Made by a program: the position numbers and the translations under genes
In this document: positions 20,018 to 30,452 of the stretch, piece by piece
Position numbering within the stretch: the stretch's first letter is position 1
How the letters are laid out: every line of letters starts with the position of its first letter
Origin: Apium graveolens
Taxonomy: Eukaryota > Streptophyta > Magnoliopsida > Apiales > Apiaceae
Assembly (NCBI RefSeq): GCF_009905375.1
Contig: NC_133657.1
Coordinates: 67,117,233 to 67,181,232 of the forward strand
Direction of reading: 5' to 3'
Length of the DNA stretch: 64,000 nt
The notes under the pieces: generated by a model
What the model saw: the letters and a program-made list of their open reading frames with translations, nothing else
Told to the model about the DNA's origin: nothing
The model's database searches: none

Positions 20018-23000
20018 ATGCAAACTCGTTCTCGTGCTCGCAAGAGGACCTTAGATACAGCTGAGGAGAAAGACGAAGTTCTTGATACACCGGAGAAGTT
20101 AGATTTTGAGGATTCGGATTCAGGAACTGAGCAGAAAGAACCAGTAAACATGGGAGATCATATTGTTCAAGCTGATCCAGCTCTTATGGATTTTTCTCGG
20201 CCTAAAATTGATGACATTCAGTCAAGCATCCTTCATCCGGCTATTCAAGCTAACACCTTTGAAATCAAGCCGGGCACTATTCAGATGGTGCAGAATTCTG
20301 TTTCTTTTGGAGGAGCGGCAACTGAAGACCCCAACATGCACATAAGGAATTTTGTCGAGATCTGCAGCACTTTTAAGTATAATGGCGTGACTGATGAGGC
20401 TATCAAGTTGAGGCTTTTCCCATTCTCACTGAGGGATAAGGCTAAAGACTGGTTACATTCTGAACCAGCCGGGTCAATCACTACGTGGCAAGATCTTGCG
20501 CAAAAGTTTCTGGTGAAGTTTTATCCAATGGCAAAGACTGCTGCTATGAGGAGTGCTCTTACTCAGTTTGCGCAGCAACCTACAGAATCTATGTGCGAGG
20601 CTTGGGAACGCTACAAGGAAATGTTGCGAAAATGTCCACATCATGGAATGCCGGATTGGATGGTAATCACTGGTTTTTATAATGGTTTGGGGGCTCAATC
20701 TCGGCCCATGCTCGATGCAGCAGCTGGAGGCGCCTTATGGGCTAAAAGCTATACTGAGGCGTACAATCTTATTGAGACGATGGCTGCAAATGAGCATCAA
20801 AACCCAACTCAGAGGATGACATCAGGCAAGGTAGCAGGTATTCTAGAAGTTGATGTAGCCACCGCTATTGCAGCCCAGCTCCAAGCGCTATCAATGAAGG
20901 TTGATTCTTTGGCTACGTATGGAGTTAATCAAATAGCTATGGTTTGTGAGCTTTGTGCAGGTTCTCATGCTACGGATCAGTGTTCTCTTGTCAACGAATC
21001 TGTTCAGTATATGAATAATTATCAGCGACAACAGCAGCCTGTGCCAGCGACCTATCATCCTAACAACAGAAATCATCCAAGTTTCAGCTGGGGAAATAAT
21101 CAGAATGCTATTCAGCCACCATATCAGCAAGGAGTGAGTAAACAGTTTAACCCACCTGGATTCCAGCAACCACAGCAGTATGCTACAAGACAATCATATC
21201 CTCAACAGGGAAGTGCAGCTGCACCTACTAGTGCTGATTTTGAGGAACTTAAGCTGTTGTGCAAGAGTCAGGCGGTTTCTATCAAGACCTTGGAAAATCA
21301 AATCGGTCAATTATCCAATGCAGTGCTCAATCGTCAACCTGGCACTCTTCCCAGTGACACGGAAGTACCAGGCAGGCAGGAAGCTAAAGAGCAAGTCAAG
21401 GCTATTACCTTAAGGTCTGGAAAAGTAGCTGATGCTAAAAAGGCAAAAGAAGTCGAAGTTGAAGTTCGAGATGAAGAATCTAAGCAAAAGGAGAAAGCGG
21501 CGGAACCAAGGAAGACTACTGTTGAACACACTCTGCCTGAGGCTAATACAGGGGAGAAACAGCTCTATCCTCCACCACCTTTTCCTAAGAGATTGCAGCA
21601 ACAAAAGCTGGATAGAGAGTTCGAGAAGTTTCTGGAGGTGTTCAAGAAACTTCACATCAATATACCTTTCGCTGAGGCTCTGGAACAAATGCCTAGTTAT
21701 GCGAAGTTTATGAAGACTATTCTTTCAAGGAAGGTGAAACTGGATGACCTTGAAACCGTTGCTCTCACGGAAGAATGCAGCGCGGTTCTGCAACAAAAGT
21801 TACCACCAAAACTGAAAGATCCAGGAAGCTTCACCATTCCTTGCACCATTGGTAATCTAACTTTTGACAAGTGCCTTTGTGATTTGGGAGCAAGCATTAA
21901 TCTGATGCCGTTGTCGATCTTTAAAAAGCTGGACCTACCTGATCCAAAACCCACATACATGTCGCTACAATTGGCGGACTGTTCCATTACTTACCCAAGG
22001 GGCATAGTTGAGGATGTGCTCATCAAGGTGGATAAGCTCTTCTTTCCTGCTGATTTTGTTATTCTGGATTTTGAGGAAGATAAAAATATTCCCATAATCT
22101 TGGGGAGGCCTTTCTTGGCGACTGGCCGTACCTTGATAGATGTGCAAAAAGGAGAACTTACTATGCGGGTTCAAGATCAGGATGTGACCTTCAACGTATT
22201 CAAGGCAATGAAATTTCCTACAGAAGATGAGGAGTGCTTAAAAGTGGATGTGATTGATTCTGCGGTTACTTCGGAACTCGATCACATGCTAATGTTTGAT
22301 GCATTGGAAAAGGCCTTAGTGGGGGAATTTGACAGTGATGATGAAGATAGCAACGAGCAATTACAATATCTGAACGCTTCTCCCTGGAAGCGAAAGCTAG
22401 ATATACCATTTGAATCTCTTGGTACTTCTGACCTCAAGAACGCTGAAGGGAATCTCAAACCATCAATAGAGGAAGCGCCTACCTTAGAGCTCAAACCATT
22501 ACCTGAACACTTGAGGTATGCCTTTTTAGGTAATTCATCTACGTTACCTGTTATTATTTCAGCTGACCTTTCAGGTAGTGAGGAAGACAAGCTCTTAAGG
22601 ATTTTGAGAGAATTCAAATCGGCTATAGGATTTACTATAGCAGACATCAAGGGGATAAGTCCCTCATATTGTATGCATAAAATTCTGTTAGAGGAAGGTA
22701 GTAAGCCAACTGTGGAACAGCAGCGAAGACTGAACCCAATCATGAAGGAGGTGGTGAAGAAAGAAATTCTGAAATGGCTAGATGCAGGCATCATTTATCC
22801 TATTTCTGACAGCTCGTGGGTGAGCCCTGTACAATGTGTTCCTAAGAAGGGAGGTATCACTGTGGTCGTAAATGAAAAGAATGAGCTCATCCCTACTCAA
22901 ACAGTTACAGGATGGAGAGTATGTATGGATTATAGAAAATTGAACAAAGCCACAAGAAAGGATCACTTCCCTCTCACATTCATTGATCAAATGCTTGACA

Positions 23001-25408
23001 GATTGGCGGGACATGAGTATTTTTGTCTTCTGGATGGGTATTCCGGGTATAATCAGATTTGTATTGCACCAGAGGATCAGGAAAAGACTACCTTCACTTG
23101 TCCATTTGGCACATTTGCTTTTCGTAGAGTTTCGTTTGGGTTATGTGGCGCCCCGACCACCTTTCAGAGATGTATGATGGCTATATTCTCTGACATGATT
23201 GGAAATAACGTCGAAGTGTTCATGGATGACTTCTCCGTCTTTGGACACTCATATGATGAATGCTTGAATAATCTGCGCGCCGTACTCAAAAGATGCGTGG
23301 AAACTAATTTGGTGCTTAATTGGGAGAAATGTCATTTTATGGTGCGTGAAGGCATTATCCTTGGGCATAAGGTCTCTAGCAAAGGTCTGGAGGTGGACAA
23401 GGCCAAGGTGGGAGTCATTGAAAATCTTCCCCCACCTAATTCAGTGAAAGGAATCCGTAGTTTTCTCGGTCATGCGGGTTTTTATCGGCGATTCATCAAG
23501 GACTTTTCAAAGATATCTAAGCCGTTGTGCAATTTACTTGAGAAAGATGTGCCTTTCAAATTTGATGATGAATGTTTGGCAGCATTCGAGACTCTCAAGG
23601 AGAGTTTGATCACGGCACCAGTTATTACAGCACCAGATTGGACAGAACCGTTTGAGATGATGTGTGATGCGAGTGACTATGCGGTAGGTGCAGTTCTGGG
23701 ACAGCGCAAGAAAAATCTCTTCCATGTGGTCTACTATGCGAGTAAGACTTTAAATGGGGCCCAATTGAACTACACCACTATTGAGAAGGAGCTTTTGGCT
23801 ATAGTCTTTGGCTTTGAGAAATTTCGATCTTATCTGCTTGGTACGAAAGTGACAGTATTCACTGATCATGCAGCTATTCGCTATCTGGTTTCTAAGAAGG
23901 ATTCGAAGCCGAGACTCATTCGTTGGGTGCTTTTACTTCAGGAATTTGAGTTAGAGATCAAAGATAGAAAATGTACCGAGAATCAAGTAGCTGACCATCT
24001 CTCTAGGTTGGAGAATCCCGATTCTACTTCACAAGATACGACGTTAATCAATGAATCTTTTCCGGATGAGCAGTTGTTTGCAATTCAGGAGGAAGAACCA
24101 TGGTTTGCAGATATTGTAAACTATCTTGTCAGCAATATAATGCCTCCCAATTTGACATCCGCGCAAAAGAAGAAGTTTCTGCATGAGGTGAAGTGGTATA
24201 TGTGGGCTGAACCATATTTGTTTAGACAGGGAGCTGACCAGATCATCAGGAGATGTATCCCGTTCTGTGAGACGGAGGGGATATTACGAGACTGCCATTC
24301 CACGGTTTATGGTGGACACTATGGAGGTGAGAAAACGGCAGCTCGTATTCTGCAAGCAGGTTTTTTCTGGCCCACCTTGTTCAAGGATGCTCATCAGTTT
24401 GTTTTAAGGTGTGATCGTTGCCAAAGAGTGGGAAATTTGTCAAGGAAGGATGAGATGCCATTAAATGTGATGCTTGAAGTCGAGGTCTTTGATGTATGGG
24501 GAATCGATTTCATGGGGCCTTTTATCTCGTCTTGCAATAATCAGTACATTTTGCTGGCAGTCGATTATGTCTCAAAATGGGTCGAAGTTAAAGCTTTACC
24601 GACAAATAATGCAAAGGCAGTGCTAAATTTTCTTCATAAGCAAATTTTCACAAGGTTTGGAACACCTCGGGTAATCATAAGTGATGAAGGATCGCATTTT
24701 TGCAACCGTAAGTTCACTTCCATGATGCAGCGTTATAATGTGAATCATCGAGTAGCTACTGCCTATCATCCGCAAACAAATGGTCAAGCGGAAGTGTCTA
24801 ACAGAGAGATAAAGCGCATTCTAGAGAAGGTTGTTTGTCCATCAAGGAAGGATTGGTCTTTAAAGCTCGATGAAGCTGTTTGGGCTTACAGAACAGCATA
24901 CAAAACTCCACTTGGGATGTCACCGTTTCAGTTGGTGTACGGTAAGGGATGTCATCTACCGGCGGAGCTTGAGCATAAGGCCTACTGGGCATTGAAGAAA
25001 TTGAACCTGGATTTAGATGCAGCTGGTAAGAAAAGAATGCTTCAGCTTAATGAACTTGATGAATTTCGACTTCAAGCGTACGAGAATAACAAAATGTATA
25101 AGGAAAAGGTGAAAAGGTGGCACGATAGGAAGCTACATCCTAAGTTGTTTGTGCCAGGGCAACAAGTTCTGTTATTCAACTCTCGGCTCCGACTTTTTCC
25201 TGGGAAGTTGAAATCAAGGTGGTCTGGACCTTTTATTGTCAAAACTGTGTTTCCACATGGAGCGGTGGAAATTTTTGAGAATGATTCGGACCAAGCATTC
25301 AAGGTTAACGGTCAGCGGTTGAAGCACTACTATGGGGACATGGCAAACCGAGAGGTGGTTAGTGCCATTTTGTTGACTACGCGAGAAAGGAACGGAACGT
25401 CAAGCTAA
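20018..25408 (+). CDS. Athila gag-pol polyprotein
   Basis: 1796 codons in one uninterrupted frame, with the start ATG 142 bases after the LTR. Domains by approximate residue: gag capsid-like region 85-270; zinc knuckle [13 protein letters not shown] near 309; aspartic protease [11 protein letters not shown] near 620; reverse transcriptase 880-1100 with [10 protein letters not shown] and the active-site FMDDFSVFG near 1069; RNase H 1210-1335 ([15 protein letters not shown]); integrase zinc finger ([16 protein letters not shown]) 1427-1468; integrase core D-D-E (WGIDFMGP near 1494, ISDEGSHF near 1554, the Glu in [13 protein letters not shown] near 1588); and a C-terminal domain. All catalytic motifs are present. 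Gag and pol share one frame, so no frameshift is needed. It encodes the particle protein and the enzymes for reverse transcription and integration. Confidence 0.97.
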   Translation: MQTRSRARKRTLDTAEEKDEVLDTPEKLDFEDSDSGTEQKEPVNMGDHIVQADPALMDFSRPKIDDIQSSILHPAIQANTFEIKPGTIQMVQNSVSFGGAATEDPNMHIRNFVEICSTFKYNGVTDEAIKLRLFPFSLRDKAKDWLHSEPAGSITTWQDLAQKFLVKFYPMAKTAAMRSALTQFAQQPTESMCEAWERYKEMLRKCPHHGMPDWMVITGFYNGLGAQSRPMLDAAAGGALWAKSYTEAYNLIETMAANEHQNPTQRMTSGKVAGILEVDVATAIAAQLQALSMKVDSLATYGVNQIAMVCELCAGSHATDQCSLVNESVQYMNNYQRQQQPVPATYHPNNRNHPSFSWGNNQNAIQPPYQQGVSKQFNPPGFQQPQQYATRQSYPQQGSAAAPTSADFEELKLLCKSQAVSIKTLENQIGQLSNAVLNRQPGTLPSDTEVPGRQEAKEQVKAITLRSGKVADAKKAKEVEVEVRDEESKQKEKAAEPRKTTVEHTLPEANTGEKQLYPPPPFPKRLQQQKLDREFEKFLEVFKKLHINIPFAEALEQMPSYAKFMKTILSRKVKLDDLETVALTEECSAVLQQKLPPKLKDPGSFTIPCTIGNLTFDKCLCDLGASINLMPLSIFKKLDLPDPKPTYMSLQLADCSITYPRGIVEDVLIKVDKLFFPADFVILDFEEDKNIPIILGRPFLATGRTLIDVQKGELTMRVQDQDVTFNVFKAMKFPTEDEECLKVDVIDSAVTSELDHMLMFDALEKALVGEFDSDDEDSNEQLQYLNASPWKRKLDIPFESLGTSDLKNAEGNLKPSIEEAPTLELKPLPEHLRYAFLGNSSTLPVIISADLSGSEEDKLLRILREFKSAIGFTIADIKGISPSYCMHKILLEEGSKPTVEQQRRLNPIMKEVVKKEILKWLDAGIIYPISDSSWVSPVQCVPKKGGITVVVNEKNELIPTQTVTGWRVCMDYRKLNKATRKDHFPLTFIDQMLDRLAGHEYFCLLDGYSGYNQICIAPEDQEKTTFTCPFGTFAFRRVSFGLCGAPTTFQRCMMAIFSDMIGNNVEVFMDDFSVFGHSYDECLNNLRAVLKRCVETNLVLNWEKCHFMVREGIILGHKVSSKGLEVDKAKVGVIENLPPPNSVKGIRSFLGHAGFYRRFIKDFSKISKPLCNLLEKDVPFKFDDECLAAFETLKESLITAPVITAPDWTEPFEMMCDASDYAVGAVLGQRKKNLFHVVYYASKTLNGAQLNYTTIEKELLAIVFGFEKFRSYLLGTKVTVFTDHAAIRYLVSKKDSKPRLIRWVLLLQEFELEIKDRKCTENQVADHLSRLENPDSTSQDTTLINESFPDEQLFAIQEEEPWFADIVNYLVSNIMPPNLTSAQKKKFLHEVKWYMWAEPYLFRQGADQIIRRCIPFCETEGILRDCHSTVYGGHYGGEKTAARILQAGFFWPTLFKDAHQFVLRCDRCQRVGNLSRKDEMPLNVMLEVEVFDVWGIDFMGPFISSCNNQYILLAVDYVSKWVEVKALPTNNAKAVLNFLHKQIFTRFGTPRVIISDEGSHFCNRKFTSMMQRYNVNHRVATAYHPQTNGQAEVSNREIKRILEKVVCPSRKDWSLKLDEAVWAYRTAYKTPLGMSPFQLVYGKGCHLPAELEHKAYWALKKLNLDLDAAGKKRMLQLNELDEFRLQAYENNKMYKEKVKRWHDRKLHPKLFVPGQQVLLFNSRLRLFPGKLKSRWSGPFIVKTVFPHGAVEIFENDSDQAFKVNGQRLKHYYGDMANREVVSAILLTTRERNGTSS

Positions 25409-25425
25409 TGACGAAAAAGAAGCGC

Positions 25426-25444
25426 TGCGTGGGAGGCAACCCAT
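25426..25444 (+). other. Hairpin TGGGAGGCAACCCA just after pol stop
   Basis: About 20 bases after the gag-pol stop is AGCGCTGCGTGGGAGGCAACCCATG, in which GTGGG and CCCAT (with AGGCAA between) can pair. From memory, very similar GGGAGGCAACCCA sequences follow pol in Athila elements of many plants. A role in RNA processing or packaging would be speculation. Confidence 0.5.
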
Positions 25445-25542
25445 GAATTGTTGTTACAGGAACCCTTAGAAGTTAATAACCTATCCAAAAACACAAAAAA
25501 ATCAGAAAACAGGGGCTGAAAAAAAAAAAATTCCAGAGACCC

Positions 25543-25602
25543 TCTGCGCGCCCGCGCAGCTTGCTGCGCGCCCGCGCAGAAATGCTGAGCGGCCGCGCAG
25601 GG
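25543..25602. repeat. Internal copy of the LTR palindromic array
   Basis: Three units (CTGCGCGCCCGCGCAG twice, then GCTGAGCGGCCGCGCAG) match the LTR array at 18658-18737 base for base within units, although the flanks differ. It lies between pol and the third ORF, about 150 bases before the candidate TATA box. Confidence 0.9.
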
Positions 25603-25752
25603 GTCGAGTTCCAGAAATTTTTTTACAGTTCAGAAAAAAAAAAAAAAACACAAAAACCCATTACAGCCCATAAACCCACGAATTCTTTTCCCATTACCCC
25701 ATGATTTTATTCCTCAACCCCACTCCTAATCTAATTTAACCTACTCCACACC

Positions 25753-25762
25753 CTATATATAC
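25753..25762 (+). promoter_or_regulatory. Candidate internal TATA box for the Athila third ORF
   Basis: CTATATATAC, 96 bases before the ATG at 25858, followed by a C/T-rich leader with no upstream ATG that I can see before the ORF start. With the LTR-like array upstream this resembles a complete promoter. Inferred only. Confidence 0.5.
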
Positions 25763-25857
25763 ATACACCTATCCTACATATCTCCCACAACTTCCTACAC
25801 TTAAACCCTCTCATAAACATCAAAAATCAGTTCTTACACACTTTTATTCACAAATCA

Positions 25858-27030
25858 ATGGCACCCAAGAGAGCACACACTATTGACAGCAGCAACACAG
25901 TTCCTACTGCTGATTCATCAAGGGGTACTGCTGCGAGGCCTCGGTTAACTGACAGAGCCGCGGAGGAGGAGTACACTAGGCTGTTGGGGAAGCCGATTCT
26001 GAAGGAGAGGGGGTTTTTACCATCAGGGAGGGATGGTGAGTTGTTGCCCATGATTGCAGAGAAGGGGTGGATAGCTTTTTGTGAGTCACCCGAAGCAGTA
26101 CCGATGAGTGTTGTTCGCGAGTTCTACGCGAACGCGAAGGCTGAAAAGAATGGGTTTTCTGTAGTTCGGGGGCTGACGGTTGATTATCATCCTGCGGTGA
26201 TTCGCCGAGTGATTGGACAGCGAGAGAGGAAGCCCGAGGAGGAGAACTGGAATGAAAAGACTGCTGAGGATTTTGACTTGGATTTGATTTGTGCGACTCT
26301 CTGTCGACCGGGCACAGTTTGGAACCGCAGTCCAGCCAATAATGAGTATCGTCACTTTCCGGCGATCGCCATGAACAGGTATGCCCGTGCATGGAACGCA
26401 TTTATATGTGCTAATATTTTGCCTTCTTCACATACACACGAGGTCACAGTTGAGAGAGCACAGTTGTTGTGGGGAATTCTGAATGAGGAATACTATGTGG
26501 ACCTTGGTGAGTTTATCTACCAAGGAATTCTGAAGTTTTTGAGGGGAGCAAAGCATATGAACATCCCTTATGCATCCACGGTTACAAAGCTATGCCGTGC
26601 AGTAGGAGTGAACTGGCCGGCTCATGAGCAGTTGCAGTTGCCAGCAGCTCCTATAGATTCTGGCACTCTGAATGGGATGCAGGAGTGGACCGGTGGTGAG
26701 CCTGAGGAGCATGGGCTGGGTTATCGTCTTCCAGGAGGGCGTCCAGCACGAGGTGCTACTATGGCCAGGCCAGGGCGTGGTGAGGCTAGTTCTTCGAGAG
26801 CTCAGGAGGGTGCTGGGATGGGTGATGCCCAGTATAGGAGGCTTTCACGGCGGATGGATGCCATGTATGAGACGCAGAGCAGGTTTGCTCAGGAGCTCAC
26901 CCTTGCGTTAGGGACTGCTTTTCGAGGCCTTGGAGCTGATATCCAGTGGCCAGTTTTTGGTAAGGACTCTGCATACCCGCCGCCTGATACTCCACCCACT
27001 GAGGGTGATGATGATGATGACTCTGAGTAG
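25858..27030 (+). CDS. Athila additional (third) ORF protein
   Basis: 390 codons, uninterrupted. The N-terminus is basic (MAPKRAHTID). Residues 40-260 form a compact domain with GFLPSGRDGELL, GWIAFCESPEAVP, VVREFYANA and RYARAWNAFICANILPSSHT. I recognise this as the plant-transposon protein domain commonly encoded 3' of pol in Athila elements. The C-terminal part is Gly/Arg-rich, with the acidic tail PTEGDDDDDSE. I see no signal peptide, membrane segment or glycoprotein features, so the older 'env-like' label is not supported. The role is unknown; the basic start and conserved domain suggest an intracellular, possibly nucleic-acid-binding protein. It is preceded by an array and TATA box and so may have its own transcript. 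Confidence 0.85.
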   Translation: MAPKRAHTIDSSNTVPTADSSRGTAARPRLTDRAAEEEYTRLLGKPILKERGFLPSGRDGELLPMIAEKGWIAFCESPEAVPMSVVREFYANAKAEKNGFSVVRGLTVDYHPAVIRRVIGQRERKPEEENWNEKTAEDFDLDLICATLCRPGTVWNRSPANNEYRHFPAIAMNRYARAWNAFICANILPSSHTHEVTVERAQLLWGILNEEYYVDLGEFIYQGILKFLRGAKHMNIPYASTVTKLCRAVGVNWPAHEQLQLPAAPIDSGTLNGMQEWTGGEPEEHGLGYRLPGGRPARGATMARPGRGEASSSRAQEGAGMGDAQYRRLSRRMDAMYETQSRFAQELTLALGTAFRGLGADIQWPVFGKDSAYPPPDTPPTEGDDDDDSE

Positions 27031-28179
27031 GTATACCCTGTGTTCCTTTCTACTACCTTCACTGGGGACAGTGAAGATTTTAAGTTTGGGGGTGGTAGTT
27101 AAGGAATATTTTGTGTGTGTCATATAGTTGCATATTCATGATAGTTAGTTCATATAGTTGCATAATTTTTGCCATATAGTTTTTTTATATATAGCTTTAT
27201 TTGTTGTCATATCATATAGCTCATGCATATACCATGATCCCTTTTGCAATGATTTATCGACTGAATTGTGATATTGATGCGAGTGTAGTGATAGCATTAA
27301 AGTGATATTAAGTTGTGTAGGTTGATATGCATGCTAGAAGCACTTGTATTGTCACTAAGTCTTAGAGAATGCTGAAGGACTAGATTGTTGTTATGATCTG
27401 ATTATTTTCGAGGATAATCTATTTATTATGCTTAGAATTTGATAATAGGTTCTTAGTGGTAGAGGCATGAAAAAGAAAAAAAAATGGAGTAAAAATGGAA
27501 TTTGTTGCTAGTTGTGGCTAGGCGTCAAATGGCTAGTAGCCGGCTCGCATGTTATGCGAGTAGTCTAGGGTTGAGCAAGATGGAGCGAAACGCACTTGCT
27601 CAGAGTTAAAAAAAAAAAAAAATTTGCGTAATTGATCAAGAGTGGGCTCTTTGGTATTCGAGTTATTAAGTTCTTAGGGGACTTTGTGCCTAGTGACCTA
27701 AGGCTTTTAGAGTCTGGGATCCGCTAACCTAACGCTCGTTACATGGATACCATTGTATAAGTCTTTTGTGGACCTCACTCATTGCACGGTCAAATAAGCA
27801 TTTGCGTTGTAAATAAAAAGCACGATTCCGTAGTAAGCTCCAAAGTTCTTGTAGTGTTGTATATCACTTTGTGCCTAGAATTTTTATTCTTTGTATAATC
27901 GTAGGATTGCCTTGAGGATAGTCTAGTCATAGTAATTGGTCTAGTTCCGAAGCATATCTGTTAAGCATTTGCACACACCACGTTTCTGGCGGTATGTCCG
28001 TTTGCATGAGTTTCTTGATCTTTAGTGTCTAATTGCATTCGTTGAGACGTGACAATTTGGTTGGTTAATTGTAGTAAGGGGGATCGTTGCATTTTCATAT
28101 AGATTGCATTCATGCATATTTTTATTTGTTTTTGAGTCTGTGACGCTTGAGGACAAGCATCGATTTAAGTTTGGGGGTG
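27031..28179 (+). other. Athila 3' noncoding region with two polypurine tracts
   Basis: No ORF of note. The terminal polypurine tract TTTAAGTTTGGGGGTG (28164-28179) abuts the 3' LTR. An identical 16-base copy lies at 27078-27093, just after the third ORF stop, with similar flanks (GGGGACAGTGAAG versus GAGGACAAGCATC). An A-rich run near 27475-27485 and another at 27608-27622 are present. Confidence 0.8.
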
Positions 28180-29642
28180 TGATAAGTGGCATTTTCTACC
28201 ACTTAGAACATCTTAAAATGGCTTAAATTGGTGTCTTGAAATCAAGTATTTTGTGTATTTGATGCATTTTTCTAGTGTTTATGCATTTCAGGGTATTAGT
28301 TGCATTTCGGAGGAGGAATCATCAAGAATAAGCCTTGGCATGTGTTCACCATTGCGAGAGGAAAAGAACGGGCAGATTACGGCGAAGAAATGGAGCAAAC
28401 CTGGAAATTTTCCAGTAGGGTCCTGCGCGCCCGCGCAGCAATGCTGAGCGGCCGCGCAGCAGCCTTGCGCGCCCGCGCAGAAATGCTGAGCGGCCGCGCA
28501 GGGTCGGGGAAAATAATATATTATTTTAGACTTCTACTTCTGTTTGGCTTCCAACTTCTATGTAATCTGAGTTTTATGGGACTATTATATAAGTAGATTT
28601 GAGACGTTTTTCACAGAGTATTAAGAGGGGATTATGTTTTAGATTGTGTTTTGCAAGAAGCGAAGGAGATAAGGAAGAAGACCGATTTAGCACACAGCAA
28701 CGAAGAGGAAGCATATATTCTTGTGATTCTTGTTTCGTTGTAACGTTGGATGCTAGTTTTCTTGCTTTGACTTATTTACTCTTGTGACGTACTCTGTTTT
28801 AATATAATTAGTTTAGTTGTTATTTTCTTGTGTTCGTTTATCATGATTTCATATGAACCCATGATGGCGATAAGTTCTATTATGGGCTAATCGTGATCAT
28901 GGGGTTGCAACGGATTTACTATGGAATTCTTTAGTTAATTGTTTAATACTTTAGTGTGTGATGATTGCATGATATCTAGTATTGGTTGTGCGTATTCGTC
29001 TTATGTGCGTCGCGAACATATAAGATAGGGTGTTAATCTCTTGTGAAGCGACGGTGGATCTTGAGATTTAGAACTTGCCATGCTAGCATAGGTTCATGTA
29101 CGTTGTGCATGATTAGTGGGTAACTCTAACAGTTTTATTTTCCCTATGTAATCAAAAGGAATAACTTGTGCTTAAATCGTTGTGTTGTCAATTTCTGTAG
29201 ACATATAGGAACTCAACATAATTGATGACTATTCAATTTCTATCTTAATTGTGGATGTTTGGTAGAATGGTATTAGTACAATGAAAGTTGGCTTTTATCA
29301 GTTTTGTGTTATTCGATTAATATCATCACTGTCACATGCTAAAGGTAATAACTATGGCTATAGAAGGAAGGAATAATGAAGTTGTGATCTCATGAGTGTT
29401 TTATTATTGATAAATTGAAGTGTTAGTTAAGTGGTTAATTAAGTAGCTAATTATAGTTAATATTTAATCAACAATTTTAAGTGTTATTATCTTAACATTG
29501 AGAAGTAATCATACATTGGTGAGTGAGTTAAATTAGACAATAAATTAGTCTGAGTCTCTGAGGGAACGAACTAGAAAGTATTCTATATTACTTGCGAACG
29601 CGTACACTTGCGTGAATATTAGTGCGTGATTTCGCCCTAACA
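28180..29642 (+). repeat. 3' LTR of the Athila element
   Basis: 1463 bp, nearly identical to the 5' LTR. Differences include one added T in a T run near 29400 and about a dozen substitutions. It carries the same GC-rich array (about 28423-28502) and a TATA box (28586-28593). It ends CCCTAACA, then the GAGGG duplication. Confidence 0.95.
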
Positions 29643-29647
29643 GAGGG

Positions 29648-29657
29648 AAAGAGGGAG
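29648..29657. mobile_element. Stowaway-like MITE, right end
   Basis: AAAGAGGGAG followed by TA (29658-29659). This is the other terminus of the MITE that starts at 18176, left behind after the Athila insertion. Confidence 0.7.
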
Positions 29658-29659
29658 TA

Positions 29660-30443
29660 CCATTTCTCTCTTTCTTATTTTTTTCGATTTTAAAACCGAA
29701 ACTGACCTGATAAAAATTGAACAGAGATTTTTGAAATTGAAACTGAACCGATTGATCAGTTGCGGTTTTCAATTTTTAAAAATGAAAGCCTATGATTCCG
29801 ATTCCGGTTTTACCTTAAAATCGAGTCGAACTGGCCAATGTTCATCCCTGATAATAGACAATTAGAAGCGAACATTTCAAAATAATTTGATAAAATTTTA
29901 CGAAATTAAAATTTTGAAAGGGTACAAATTTATCGAATACAAAGAGATTTAGTTATATCGTAAATAGTTCTTCTTCTTTTGTTTTTCTTTGAAGAAAGGT
30001 GTACCTTAAACTGAATAAATTGCAGGAGTATCATATCATTATAACGGCATAACTACGAATTTTTCAAATTTATATTAGCTTAAATATGTATTTCTATACC
30101 TAAAAATTATGTGCTAAATTTAACTAGCAGTTATACAATGTTTATTGCTAAAATATATTTGAAAGTTTTCTTAGAATTTCATAGAAAATAAGTAAATATC
30201 TTCAAAGCTATTCATTGGTAGAAGATAACTGTGTACAAATACACAGGAATCGGTTAAAAATGGTAAAATTAAAAAAAAAAAAATTAACCAAACAAATGTA
30301 GTAAATTTCGCATAATGCAAATGTACGCGGTCTTACCCTCACTCAAATGAAGAGGCTATTTTCAGCAAACACCGGCTTGTGTGTGCACGTAAATGTGTGT
30401 TACAGATTTAAGAAATGATAAATAATGATATATCAAAATATGT
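29660..30443. other. AT-rich intergenic sequence
   Basis: 29685-29850 has repeated AAAACCGAAACTGA / GAACCGATT patterns and ends CCAATGTTCATCCCTG, which may be the end of a hAT-like MITE; no partner end or duplication was found. The remainder shows no gene, RNA or clear repeat. Confidence 0.3.
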
Positions 30444-30452
30444 AATGTAATA

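Larger units (their letters stand above)
18415..29642 (+). mobile_element. Complete Athila-type Ty3-gypsy retrotransposon
   Basis: 11,228 bp: 5' LTR 18415-19876, tRNA-Asp primer site, one long gag-pol frame, an additional ORF, a 1.1-kb noncoding tail, polypurine tract and 3' LTR 28180-29642. A perfect 5-bp duplication GAGGG flanks it (18410-18414 and 29643-29647). By eye the two LTRs differ at about a dozen positions (~0.8%), so the insertion is recent. No frame break is seen in either ORF, so it may be autonomous. The Athila assignment rests on the tRNA-Asp primer site, the gag and RT motifs and the third ORF. Confidence 0.95.

Noticed and set aside
25858..27030. Envelope glycoprotein gene of an Athila endogenous retrovirus
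   Set aside because: No signal peptide, membrane-spanning segment or fusion-type features are seen.
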